This document shows positions 9,143 to 16,589 of a stretch of 54,810 nucleotides of DNA, in pieces. The notes beneath the pieces are model-generated. The model was not told the DNA's origin. It did not search any database and saw only the letters and a list, made by a program, of their open reading frames with translations. Position 1 is the stretch's first letter; each line of letters opens with the position of its first letter. Source of the DNA: Gammaproteobacteria bacterium (GTDB taxonomy: Bacteria; Pseudomonadota; Gammaproteobacteria; Thiohalomonadales; Thiohalomonadaceae); NCBI GenBank assembly GCA_015231435.1, contig JADGBN010000005.1:1-54810 (forward strand), in the 5' to 3' direction. Made by a program: the position numbers and the translations under genes.

Positions 9143-9217
9143 AAGGATAGCAAAATAAGTTAAGGCAGCTTAGATGCGCTGACGCAGTTTTGCCCGCAGC
9201 GGAGTCGATAGGGAGGG

Positions 9218-9246
9218 TTGACTTCTATATTAGCATTCGCTAAATT
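9218..9246 (+). promoter_or_regulatory. Putative sigma-70 promoter of the sulfur-globule gene
   Basis: TTGACT (9218-9223) and TAAATT (9241-9246) are separated by 17 bases, close to the sigma-70 consensus. The start would fall near 9253, leaving a ~75-base leader before the ATG at 9328. The ribosome site AAGGGA precedes the ATG by about 9 bases. Confidence 0.5.
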
Positions 9247-9327
9247 ACTAACATCGTTACAGCCAGACGTGGTTGCAGCGTGTTATAAAGTTCTTTAATC
9301 CACGTAATCCACAAGGGAATAAATATC

Positions 9328-9765
9328 ATGAAAAACGTTGTGAAAGTTGCCGCAGTTGCTGCGCTGTTAAGTGCTTCGATGCTCACCATGCAGTCGGCTA
9401 ATGCCTTTTGGGGCCCTTTTGATAATGACGATTGGGGTAATAACAATAACGGTTGGGGCAACAATAACTGGGGCAATAACGGCTGGGGAGACGGTTTTGG
9501 TGACGCCTTTGGCGACATGATGGGCGATGGCAATTTTGATATGAACTTCAGCGCTCGTGGTAACGGACGTGGTAATGGTCGCGGCTATGGCAACGGTTAT
9601 AACGGCTACAATGGTTATAACGGTTACAACGGCTATAATGGCTACAACGGTGGTTATGCACCTTACTATGGCGCGCCCTATGGCTATCCACAGGCACCTT
9701 ACGGTTATGCACCTTATGGGGCGGTACCTCCTGCACCGGTAGCGCCAGCTGCACCAGCCAAGTAA
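9328..9765 (+). CDS. Sulfur globule envelope protein family
   Basis: The 145-residue product has a cleavable signal peptide (residues 1-26, ending SANA) and a low-complexity mature chain rich in Gly, Asn, Tyr and Trp: WGNN repeats, then GRGN, then about six GYN repeats, then PYGYAPYG and a Pro/Ala tail. This composition and layout match the structural sulfur-globule proteins (SgpA/SgpB type) of purple sulfur bacteria, which coat periplasmic sulfur globules during sulfide or thiosulfate oxidation. There is no enzymatic domain. It has its own promoter and a strong terminator, so it is monocistronic and could be highly expressed. Assignment rests on composition, which is weaker evidence than a folded-domain match. 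Confidence 0.7.
   Translation: MKNVVKVAAVAALLSASMLTMQSANAFWGPFDNDDWGNNNNGWGNNNWGNNGWGDGFGDAFGDMMGDGNFDMNFSARGNGRGNGRGYGNGYNGYNGYNGYNGYNGYNGGYAPYYGAPYGYPQAPYGYAPYGAVPPAPVAPAAPAK
9592..9654 (+). repeat. In-frame 9-bp tandem repeats coding GYN units
   Basis: Roughly six to seven near-identical 9-base units (ggYTAYAAYg pattern) encode repeated Gly-Tyr-Asn in the sulfur-globule protein. Third-position differences between units show that the repeat is not freshly expanded. Such arrays can change length by slippage without breaking the frame. Confidence 0.7.
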
Positions 9766-9819
9766 GTTGTGTGATAACAAATCGGTAATCCTCCTCTGAA
9801 CGGGTGATGGATTACAGAT

Positions 9820-9858
9820 AAAATGGCGATGCTGCTTAAGTGTCGCCATTTTTTTTTA
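9820..9858 (+). terminator. Rho-independent terminator of the sulfur-globule gene
   Basis: A perfect 10-bp stem (AAAATGGCGA at 9820-9829 with TCGCCATTTT at 9843-9852) with a 13-base loop runs into a T tract. It separates the sulfur-globule gene from the malic enzyme gene. A second 7-bp hairpin (9785-9815) lies just upstream. Confidence 0.85.
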
Positions 9859-9892
9859 TGGCGTATGTCCCTTGGATACAAAGAGAAGATAA

Positions 9893-11200
9893 ATGGTTGA
9901 AAATGATGGTTTGCGCGATGCGGCACTTGCCTACCATTGCCAAGATCGGGCGGGCAAGTTGGCAATTAGGGCAACCAAACCGTTATCTGGGCCGAACGAG
10001 CTCTCTTTAGCCTATTCGCCAGGTGTGGCCTACCCCTCGCTGGCGATTGCCGCCAACCCCGCTGCTGCAGCAACCTATACGGCACGCAACAATCTGGTCG
10101 CGGTGATTACCAATGGCACGGCTGTATTGGGCTTGGGTGATATTGGCCCGCTCGCTGCCAAACCGGTGATGGAGGGTAAGGCGGTTCTGTTTAAGACCTT
10201 TGCAGATATTGATGTCTTTGATATTGAGATAGACGAGCGTGACCCGCAGCTTTTTATTGATACCGTGGTGCGTTTGCAACCGACCTTTGCAGGGATAAAT
10301 CTTGAAGATATTGCCGCGCCGGAGTGCTTTACCATCGAGGAGGGGCTGCGGCAGCGACTCTCGATTCCGGTATTTCATGATGATCAGCATGGAACAGCGG
10401 TGGTGGTGGCGGCCACGGTAATTAATGCGCTTTACTATACCGGCAAGCAACTCGACAGTGTAAAGCTGGTGGTTTCAGGTGCCGGCGCGGCGGCGTTAGC
10501 CTGCTGCCAGCAGCTGCTGGCAATGGGGTTGCCGCAGGGGAATATCACGGTTTGTGACGCCGCGGGGGTAATCTACCGAGGGCGACGTGAAAGGATGAAC
10601 CATTATAAGGCGGCCTTTGCTGCTGATACCGACGCTCGCACCCTTGCCGAGGCGTTGCAGGGGGCTGATATCTTTCTCGGGCTCTCGGTCGCCGGTGCGC
10701 TACAACCGCAATGGCTCGCTGCGATGCGTGACAAACCGCTGATTATGGCGTTGGCGAATCCGCAGCCGGAGATCTTGCCAGCGCTGGTGCAGGCGGTGCG
10801 TCCCGATGCGTTGGTCGCCACCGGGCGTTCAGATTTTGCCAACCAGGTAAATAATGTCCTCTGCTTCCCCTTTCTTTTTCGTGGGTTGCTCGATGCCGGG
10901 GTAAGTACAGTTGAGCGTTCGCTACTAACGGCTGCGGCCCATGCGATTGCCGGATTGGCGCGACGTTCGCCACTACCTGAAGTGGAGGCGCTCTATGGTA
11001 ACGTCTCCCTGGCGTTTAATGGTGATAACCTCATCCCGAAACCCTTTGATCCGCGCCTGCTGGAGGAGGTGGCGGCTGCGGTTGCCGAGACGGCGATGGC
11101 GCAGGGTATTGCCGCGCGTCCGCTTCAGGATGTGACTTCTTATCGGCAAACGTTGCGCCAGCTGGGTTGGGCACTTTTTACGCAGCGGCAACAAGGTTAA
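9893..11200 (+). CDS. Malic enzyme, short form (malate to pyruvate + CO2)
   Basis: This 435-residue enzyme oxidatively decarboxylates malate to pyruvate with NAD(P). Visible features are [10 protein letters not shown] and [25 protein letters not shown] of the malic N-domain, [11 protein letters not shown] with metal ligands, HDDQHGTA, and the Rossmann segment [13 protein letters not shown]. It lacks the ~320-residue C-terminal phosphotransacetylase-like domain of E. coli MaeB, so it is the short bacterial form. It is followed 32 bases later by the secreted hydrolase gene. Cofactor preference cannot be assigned safely. Confidence 0.92.
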   Translation: MVENDGLRDAALAYHCQDRAGKLAIRATKPLSGPNELSLAYSPGVAYPSLAIAANPAAAATYTARNNLVAVITNGTAVLGLGDIGPLAAKPVMEGKAVLFKTFADIDVFDIEIDERDPQLFIDTVVRLQPTFAGINLEDIAAPECFTIEEGLRQRLSIPVFHDDQHGTAVVVAATVINALYYTGKQLDSVKLVVSGAGAAALACCQQLLAMGLPQGNITVCDAAGVIYRGRRERMNHYKAAFAADTDARTLAEALQGADIFLGLSVAGALQPQWLAAMRDKPLIMALANPQPEILPALVQAVRPDALVATGRSDFANQVNNVLCFPFLFRGLLDAGVSTVERSLLTAAAHAIAGLARRSPLPEVEALYGNVSLAFNGDNLIPKPFDPRLLEEVAAAVAETAMAQGIAARPLQDVTSYRQTLRQLGWALFTQRQQG

Positions 11201-11232
11201 TTCTGTAACTGTTCTGTAAAAGGAGATAAGTC

Positions 11233-12027
11233 ATGTGTAAGAAAAAAATAGGGCTGCTGCTACTGCTACTTCTGCCGCAACTCGTGGCTGCGCGGGCGGT
11301 TGTGTTAATTCAGGGTTTTCATGGGTATGGTCATGAGTGGCGGGATAGTGGCGTAGCTCATGTGCTGTTGGCCAATGGTTGGGCGGATGGTGGCCATCTT
11401 TTTGACACCCCCTTGTCACCCTTCCAGATTGGCGTGACTGGCCGAGAAGATCAGCTCTTAGGAGATAATTTTTACACCCTGTCGCTACCGTCAGAGGCGC
11501 CGCTTCTGGTTCAGTTAACCCCGTTGGTACAGACCGTTGCGCGCATTGCCAAGCGTCATGAGGGTGAACCCTTGGTATTGGTCGGGCACTCGGTAGGCGG
11601 GCTTTTGGCACGCCTTCTGGTTATCTACCATCCAGAGATTAAGGTTGCGGCGGTGGTCACCATTGCCACTCCCCATTTAGGCGCTGCACTGGCGGAGGTC
11701 GGGGAGTTTGTCGGAGATACGCCGTTAGGCATGATGGCGCCGATGTTCGGCGCGGACTCGGTAAATCGGGCTAACCGTCTGCTTGGGGAGATTGGCCGTG
11801 AAGAGCCTGGTATGCTGCTTTTTTGGCTTAATCGTCAACCCCATCCGGCGTTACGCTACATTTCGCTTATTCACATGAGTGATAGTGTAGTAGCGCGTTA
11901 TAGTCAGGATATGAATCAGGTACCGGCGCTTGCCGGACGTGCCGAGACGTTGACAACCTATGGGGGGCATTCGCTAAATATTAGTGATGGTCACCTGCTT
12001 GCGGGTATTTTGGCGACCATCAATTAG
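11233..12027 (+). CDS. Secreted alpha/beta-hydrolase (lipase/esterase-like)
   Basis: The 264-residue product starts with a signal peptide (KKKIGLLLLLLLPQLVAA), then an alpha/beta-hydrolase fold. The oxyanion region IQGFHGYGHEW is followed by a nucleophile elbow GHSVGG (~residue 120) and the TIATPHLG segment typical of PGAP1/lipase-like hydrolases. A late GGHS... histidine completes a plausible triad. It is predicted to act in the periplasm or outside the cell on an ester; the substrate is unknown. An AGGAG ribosome site precedes the ATG. It may be co-transcribed with the malic enzyme gene. Confidence 0.75.
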   Translation: MCKKKIGLLLLLLLPQLVAARAVVLIQGFHGYGHEWRDSGVAHVLLANGWADGGHLFDTPLSPFQIGVTGREDQLLGDNFYTLSLPSEAPLLVQLTPLVQTVARIAKRHEGEPLVLVGHSVGGLLARLLVIYHPEIKVAAVVTIATPHLGAALAEVGEFVGDTPLGMMAPMFGADSVNRANRLLGEIGREEPGMLLFWLNRQPHPALRYISLIHMSDSVVARYSQDMNQVPALAGRAETLTTYGGHSLNISDGHLLAGILATIN

Positions 12028-12035
12028 CGGCTTGT

Positions 12036-12049
12036 TTGATGCACATCAA
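12036..12049 (+). promoter_or_regulatory. FNR/Anr binding site upstream of the peroxiredoxin gene
   Basis: TTGAT-GCAC-ATCAA is an exact match to the FNR consensus (TTGAT-N4-ATCAA). Its centre at 12042.5 is about 60-61 bases upstream of the start predicted from the adjacent sigma-70 promoter, which is the standard class I activation position. FNR homologues sense oxygen through a [4Fe-4S] cluster. The functional link to this gene is inferred. Confidence 0.75.
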
Positions 12050-12067
12050 AAAAAGCGACAATCAGAC

Positions 12068-12096
12068 TTGCACCCCTCGGCGGGCAGGGCTATAAT
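12068..12096 (+). promoter_or_regulatory. Sigma-70 promoter of the peroxiredoxin gene
   Basis: TTGCAC (12068-12073) and TATAAT (12091-12096) are separated by exactly 17 bases. The predicted start is near 12103, giving a ~56-base leader. The -10 hexamer is a perfect consensus. Confidence 0.8.
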
Positions 12097-12158
12097 TCCC
12101 GACAGTTTTTCTTGGTTATATGTCTCGTTAATTTTTATCTACTTTTAAGGAGTAACCG

Positions 12159-12764
12159 ATGGGTGTATTAGTAGGCCGTCCGGCCCCCGACTTTACCGCT
12201 AACGCCGTACTGGGTGATGGTTCGATTGTTGCAAAGTTTAATCTTGCCGCCTCCATTAAAGGAAAGTATGCAGTTCTTTTCTTCTATCCGCTTGACTTCA
12301 CTTTTGTCTGCCCCTCCGAGCTGATCGCCTTTGATCATCGTCTGAAGGAGTTCTCAGATCGCGGTGTAGAGGTGATTGGCGTCTCTATTGACTCCCACTT
12401 TACCCATAACGCATGGCGTAACACCGCAATTAATGATGGTGGCATCGGTCCGGTAAAATATGCGCTGGTGGCTGATATTAACCACCAAATCTGTAAGGAT
12501 TATGATGTTGAGCACCCAGCTGCTGCGGTCGCCTTCCGCGCCTCTTTCCTGATTGACCCTAAAGGGGTTGTGCGTCATCAGGTGGTGAATGATCTGCCAC
12601 TGGGACGTAATATTGATGAGATGCTGCGAATGATTGACGCCCTGCAATTTACCGAAGAGCATGGCGAAGTCTGCCCCGCTGGTTGGAAGAAGGGTGATGC
12701 AGGAATGACGGCGACAATTGATGGTGTTGCCAAGTATCTTTCTGAGCATGCCGACAAGTTATAA
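12159..12764 (+). CDS. Typical 2-Cys peroxiredoxin (AhpC/TSA family)
   Basis: The 201-residue enzyme reduces hydrogen peroxide or organic peroxides. The peroxidatic Cys is in the conserved DFTFVCPSE motif (~residues 46-54) and the resolving Cys in GEVCPAGW near residue 170, as in typical 2-Cys dimers or decamers. It has no signal peptide, so it is cytoplasmic. AAGGAG lies 7-8 bases before the ATG. It is a single-gene unit with its own consensus promoter, an FNR box upstream and a strong terminator. The reductant (thioredoxin or a glutaredoxin) is not shown. Confidence 0.95.
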   Translation: MGVLVGRPAPDFTANAVLGDGSIVAKFNLAASIKGKYAVLFFYPLDFTFVCPSELIAFDHRLKEFSDRGVEVIGVSIDSHFTHNAWRNTAINDGGIGPVKYALVADINHQICKDYDVEHPAAAVAFRASFLIDPKGVVRHQVVNDLPLGRNIDEMLRMIDALQFTEEHGEVCPAGWKKGDAGMTATIDGVAKYLSEHADKL

Positions 12765-12814
12765 TTTAACTCTTCAGGGCAGTAGGCTATATTAGCCTTG
12801 ACCGCTCGGGTTAA

Positions 12815-12850
12815 AAAGGAAGGGGGGCGAAAGCCCCCCTTCTCTTTTTT
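12815..12850 (+). terminator. Rho-independent terminator of the peroxiredoxin gene
   Basis: A GC-rich stem, GAAGGGGGGC paired with GCCCCCCTTC around a GAAA tetraloop, is followed by CTTTTTT. It lies about 50 bases after the stop codon. Confidence 0.9.
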
Positions 12851-12906
12851 AAAAGTTGCCCAGCGGTTGTTAGCTACTTTTGTCACCACTGAGGGGGAGA
12901 ACGCGG

Positions 12907-13041
12907 ATGAGTCTATTTAAGAAAACAGTCGCCTGCACAGGGTCATTTTCCTGTCGCTTTAGAGTGGCAATTTTTTTAACCCTCCTGCTGGTGCTATCAG
13001 GTGTTCTCGCGGTGGTCTATCTGTTTAATTTTTCACCCTAA
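12907..13041 (+). CDS. Small single-span membrane protein (44 residues)
   Basis: A short ORF starts at ATG 12907 and ends with TAA at 13039-13041. A strong ribosome site (GAGGGGGAG) lies 7 bases before the ATG. The product has a basic N-terminus (MSLFKKTVAC, later CRFR) followed by one hydrophobic helix of about 21 residues (VAIFLTLLLVLSGVLAVVYL), so an N-in single-pass membrane protein is expected. It has no recognised family. Its stop lies four bases from the convergent stop of the anti-sigma-like gene. The good ribosome site and membrane-like sequence favour a real gene, but no homology evidence is available. Confidence 0.5.
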   Translation: MSLFKKTVACTGSFSCRFRVAIFLTLLLVLSGVLAVVYLFNFSP

Positions 13042-13045
13042 GACG

Positions 13046-13651
13046 TTAAGGCGCAATCACCGTTAACCAGTGGTTTGGCAGAGTGAAATCGGGATAGTGC
13101 TGCTGAAATAGTTTAATGGCCGCTGCTGCCTGAGTTAGTTCACCTGCATCAATTAGGGCGTTAATCTGCTCTATCGCTGCGTCTTGAGCTACATCACGCG
13201 TTTTTTCAATTTTTTTGTCACTGCTTTGCGCTGCTTCATCCAGCACTGCATTAGATGCAGGCATCGCAGGTACGGCGCGCAGCAGCTGTGGCGCGGCGGC
13301 AGGCGCTGCGACTAGCGGCGCACTTTTGGCGCGATCCTCTGTTGTCATGCTCTCCCGGGGAGCGGCCATCTCACTGCTTAGCGCTGCGGGGGCTAGATCT
13401 TTTTGCGTCAGCTGCTGCCACTGCTCTAGGGTGAGGGAGAGTCCCATGACGAGAAGTGCGGCGGTCGCTAAAGAGATCGGCCAGCGTGAACCTCTGCGCG
13501 GTTTGTTTTGCTTGCTAATGGCGGCAGCTGCCTGTTGGCGAATGGAGTCGTCAAGATGGGGCGAGGGCGTCTCACAGCGACTCTGTTGATAGAGGGCGTG
13601 GATCTCTGCTGCCTTGGGGATGTCGGCAAACTCATTTTGTGAACTCATCAT
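13046..13651 (-). CDS. Putative membrane anti-sigma factor
   Basis: The ~201-residue product has a cytoplasmic N-terminal region with a short helical segment, one membrane helix (WPISLATAALLVMGLSLTL, ~60-80), then an Ala/Pro-rich extracytoplasmic stretch and a C-terminal helical domain. It lacks an obvious HxxxCxxC zinc anti-sigma motif. The role is inferred from position: its ATG overlaps the stop of the upstream ECF sigma gene (ATGA), a typical sigma/anti-sigma coupling, and AGGAG lies five bases before that ATG. Confidence 0.6.
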   Translation of the reverse strand: MMSSQNEFADIPKAAEIHALYQQSRCETPSPHLDDSIRQQAAAAISKQNKPRRGSRWPISLATAALLVMGLSLTLEQWQQLTQKDLAPAALSSEMAAPRESMTTEDRAKSAPLVAAPAAAPQLLRAVPAMPASNAVLDEAAQSSDKKIEKTRDVAQDAAIEQINALIDAGELTQAAAAIKLFQQHYPDFTLPNHWLTVIAP

Positions 13652-14187
13652 AGACACTCCTGCAATTTTTCCCGTAGCTGCTGCATAGCGTAACGCAGAC
13701 GGCTTTTAATGGTTTCGCGTCCTACTGCGAGCAGCGAGGCGATCGCTTCAAGTGTTAGGTTGCTCTCCTCCTTTAGCAGAAAAACATCGCGTTGCAGCTG
13801 CGGCAGATCTTTAATCGCAGCAAGTAGTTGCTGCTGGCACGTCTGGTCGTGATGTACCTTCTCGGCGCTGGGGGCGGTTGCTTCTGCCGCCAGGCTATCC
13901 TCACTGCCGACAACTCTTAAGCGTTGTTTGCGCTGGTGGTCAATAGAGAGATGACGGGCAATTTTAAAAAGATAGGCACGAAACAGCCCCTGAGTAAAAG
14001 GTTCGCTGGCACTAATGACCCGCGACCAGCAGTCATGGTAGAGATCTTCCGCTTCACTGCGACTGCCAAAGGTGCGTAACAGGTAAAGAAAGAGCGATTG
14101 ACGGTAGCGTGCATAGAGGCAGTCAAAGGCGCGCATATCCCCTTGTCGGTAGCGGCCAAACAGTACTTCATCCTCCTCTTCACTCAT
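13648..14187 (-). CDS. ECF-type RNA polymerase sigma factor
   Basis: The 179-residue product has region 2 (FDCLYARYRQSLFLYLLR...EAEDLYHDCW, ~20-60) and region 4 with a helix-turn-helix (LPQLQRDVFLLKEESNLTLEAIASLLAVGRETIKSRLRYAMQQLREKL, ~125-175). These are the hallmarks of sigma-70 family ECF factors. It is followed by, and translationally coupled to, the membrane protein at 13046-13651. The VWA lipoprotein gene lies upstream on the same strand after a 112-base gap containing a strong hairpin. Target promoters are unknown. Confidence 0.88.
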   Translation of the reverse strand: MSEEEDEVLFGRYRQGDMRAFDCLYARYRQSLFLYLLRTFGSRSEAEDLYHDCWSRVISASEPFTQGLFRAYLFKIARHLSIDHQRKQRLRVVGSEDSLAAEATAPSAEKVHHDQTCQQQLLAAIKDLPQLQRDVFLLKEESNLTLEAIASLLAVGRETIKSRLRYAMQQLREKLQECL

Positions 14188-14230
14188 TGCTAACGCTCGG
14201 TAATGGTTTTGCGCATTGTAGCCTGAACAA

Positions 14231-14280
14231 CGCCCGGTTGGGAGTCGGGTTAGCAGCGACCCTGCTCCCTCGTCCGGGCG
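14231..14280. other. Three-tier hairpin between VWA and sigma genes
   Basis: The stretch folds as nested stems: 7 bp (14231-14237 with 14274-14280), 5 bp (14240-14244 with 14265-14269) and 4 bp (14247-14250 with 14259-14262) around an 8-base loop. Neither side is followed by a T tract, so it is not a classical terminator. It could be an mRNA-stability or partial-attenuation element between the VWA lipoprotein gene and the sigma gene. Confidence 0.45.
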
Positions 14281-14299
14281 GTGTCCGTTTAATGCAACG

Positions 14300-16012
14300 C
14301 TAGGGTGATAACTGTTCTGCCAAACCTATCAGCCCGAGAAATGCTTGACGATAGCCAAACTGATCCTCCCCCTTGGCACCCTTTGCCAGTTGTGCGGTAT
14401 CGTGGTAACTCCACGGGTTTGAGGTTGCGCTGCGGGGAAGCTCGTTGCGCAGTTGTTGGGCAAAGGCGGCGACCGCTGCACTAAAACGGTAGTCGTCACT
14501 GCTTGACGCCAAATTACTCTGTAACTCCTGGCGTAGCACTGGGCGTTCGATAAGCTGTGAAGCAGCGTCATAGGTCGCTTTGTAGCGCAGTTTAATAAAG
14601 GCAACCTCACTGCTGACGGATGATTTTTCAGCCGTTTTCTCTGTTGTTGCATAGCGCAGCGGGTCAATTAGGGGGCGCACCGCATCGGTAAAGGTGACCT
14701 CATAGAGTGCGGTGACGCTATGACCGGCGCCAATATCCCCAGCATCGACCCTGTCGTTATTAAAATCAGCCTGTTGCAGTTGACGGTTTTCATAACCAAT
14801 CAGGCGGTAACTGCTGACCTGCGCCGGGTTCCATTCAACCTGAATTTTGACATCGTTGGCGATACTCTCCAGCGTTGCGGAAAGTTCGTCAACCAGCACC
14901 TTTTGCGCCTCCTGCAAGGTGTCGATATAGGCGTAATGGCCGTTGCCGTGGTCAGCAAGTTGCTCCATGAGATGATCGTGGTAGTTGCCATTGAGGGCGA
15001 CCTCACCAAAGCCCAGAGTGGTCAGGGAGATACCGCTCTGCCGCTCCTTTTCGATAAGCGCCAATAGCGCTTCATGGTTTACCGTGCCAACATTAAAGTC
15101 ACCATCGGTGGCTAACATGACGCGATTAATCCCCCCCTTAATGTATGATTTTGCGGCCATCTCATAGGCAAGCTGAATACCTGCCGAGCCGTGTGTCGAT
15201 CCTCCCGCTTGAAGTTTGTCGATGGCGGCGAGAATGGTTGCCTGCTGGTCGCCAGCGGTGGGTTCTAGCACCACACCGGAGTCGCCGGCATAGACCACTA
15301 AGGTGACGCGGTCGGTGGCGGTTAACGATTTGCATAACAGACGAAAGGCCGCTTTTAGCAGGGGGAGTTTATCGTTACTATGCATCGATCCCGAGACATC
15401 AATCAGAAAGACAAGATTGGCGGCAGGGCGCTCACTGTTGCCGCTTACCCGGCTTTTCCCCTGAATGCCAATATGAAGCAGATGGGTGTCACTATTCCAC
15501 GGCGTCACACCCAGTTCGGTGGTGATGCTAAAGGGGTGCGGGCTGTTATCGCTTTTCGGGTAGTGATAGTCGAAGTAGTTAATCAGCTCTTCACTGCGCA
15601 CCGCAGCGGTGGGGGGGAGCTGCCCCTGATTGAGAAAACGCCGTACAACGGCATAACTGCCGCTATCGACATCAATGCTAAAGGTCGAGACGGGCTGTTG
15701 GCTAACAGCCATCGTGCCGCCTGCTGCGGCGGCAGTAAAACGATCGGCAAAGCTCTCCTGTGGCAGCGCTTCCTCCTGATAGATGGCACTCATGACCATA
15801 CTTGTCTGCTTTGCCTGGGGTGCGATGGCTACGGCTTCAGTGGCCGCGATCTCCCTGCGGCTAACGCTGGCGGGGGGTGGCGCGCTGTTCGCTACTGTTT
15901 TGTCGCTAACAGCGGCACTATCCGCTGCAGGGGGAGGCGTGACGGTTGCACTTTGATTGCAGGCAACAAGTCCAGCGGTAAATATTAAAGTTGAGAGGGT
16001 AAGTGGTTTCAT
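14300..16012 (-). CDS. VWA-domain lipoprotein, YfbK family
   Basis: The 570-residue product starts with a lipoprotein signal (LIFTAGLVACNQ, lipobox Cys near residue 18) and a low-complexity linker. A conserved von Willebrand pre-region (YAVVRRFLNQGQLPP...EELINYFDYHYP) is followed by a VWA domain with an intact MIDAS motif (FLIDVSGSM, ~residue 190) and a C-terminal DUF3520-type segment. This matches the YfbK family, which is often encoded next to ECF sigma/anti-sigma pairs. The start at 16012 is chosen because AAGGAG precedes the ATG and the lipoprotein signal begins there. It is probably an envelope-stress or adhesion module; its precise role is unknown. Confidence 0.85.
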   Translation of the reverse strand: MKPLTLSTLIFTAGLVACNQSATVTPPPAADSAAVSDKTVANSAPPPASVSRREIAATEAVAIAPQAKQTSMVMSAIYQEEALPQESFADRFTAAAAGGTMAVSQQPVSTFSIDVDSGSYAVVRRFLNQGQLPPTAAVRSEELINYFDYHYPKSDNSPHPFSITTELGVTPWNSDTHLLHIGIQGKSRVSGNSERPAANLVFLIDVSGSMHSNDKLPLLKAAFRLLCKSLTATDRVTLVVYAGDSGVVLEPTAGDQQATILAAIDKLQAGGSTHGSAGIQLAYEMAAKSYIKGGINRVMLATDGDFNVGTVNHEALLALIEKERQSGISLTTLGFGEVALNGNYHDHLMEQLADHGNGHYAYIDTLQEAQKVLVDELSATLESIANDVKIQVEWNPAQVSSYRLIGYENRQLQQADFNNDRVDAGDIGAGHSVTALYEVTFTDAVRPLIDPLRYATTEKTAEKSSVSSEVAFIKLRYKATYDAASQLIERPVLRQELQSNLASSSDDYRFSAAVAAFAQQLRNELPRSATSNPWSYHDTAQLAKGAKGEDQFGYRQAFLGLIGLAEQLSP

Positions 16013-16075
16013 GACGATCTCCTTAGGGTTGAGTAACTGTTCGTAAAGGAGAACGGATGGGATCGGCAAAAGGGG

Positions 16076-16576
16076 TTAAACCGGAGTGAAATTTTTGCGT
16101 TTGCGGCGAAAAAAGTCGCGCAGCAGCGCAGCGCAGGGTTCGGCGAGAACGCCGCTGCTAATTTCACAGCGGTGGTTAAGGGCGTCGCACTGTAGTAACT
16201 GAAAGCGGCTACCGGCAGCGCCGCTGCGGGGATCGGGGGTGGCAAAGACGAGGCGCTGAATGCGTGCCTGCAGTATTGCCCCAGCACACATCGCGCAGGG
16301 TTCCAACGTCACATAGAGGGTGGTGTTGGGAAGACGATAGTTCGCCGTATGGTGACAGGCGGCACGCAGGGCGATAATTTCGGCATGGGCGGTGCAGTCG
16401 GCGGCGGCAATCGGTTGATTACTCCCTTGACCGATACGGCGATCCCCCTGATAGATCACCGCACCTACCGGCACCTCACCGGCATGCGCTGCCTGCAGTG
16501 CCAGAGCATAGGCCTCCTCCATGCGTTGCAGATCAACTTGGTGAGGGCTATCCGTAAGGTTTGGCAGGGCGATCAC
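16076..16576 (-). CDS. tadA: tRNA-specific adenosine deaminase
   Basis: TadA converts A34 to inosine in tRNA-Arg(ACG). The deaminase core is intact: HAE (TAHAEIIALR) with the zinc-binding His and catalytic Glu, and PCAMCAGA with the two zinc-binding Cys. C-terminal CAALLRDFFRRKRK fits TadA. The start is uncertain. GTG at 16576 gives an N-terminal helix of family length, while ATG at 16522 gives a shorter form; neither has a strong ribosome site. The stop of guaA at 16590 lies just upstream, and the two genes are on the same strand. Confidence 0.9.
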   Translation of the reverse strand: MIALPNLTDSPHQVDLQRMEEAYALALQAAHAGEVPVGAVIYQGDRRIGQGSNQPIAAADCTAHAEIIALRAACHHTANYRLPNTTLYVTLEPCAMCAGAILQARIQRLVFATPDPRSGAAGSRFQLLQCDALNHRCEISSGVLAEPCAALLRDFFRRKRKNFTPV

Positions 16577-16589
16577 CCGAGGGAACTGG

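Larger units (their letters stand above)
9005..9327. other. Divergent intergenic region, glutaredoxin / sulfur-globule gene
   Basis: This 323-base stretch holds no credible gene. It contains a 9-bp inverted repeat (9114-9142) and a plausible sigma-70 promoter (9218-9246) reading toward the sulfur-globule gene, listed separately. It is visibly more AT-rich than the flanking coding DNA. Confidence 0.6.

Noticed and set aside
9367-9849. Long antisense ORF across the sulfur-globule gene
   Set aside because: It is a mirror of the GC-periodic repeat coding on the other strand, covers the terminator, and gives a low-complexity Ile/Val/Thr/His sequence.
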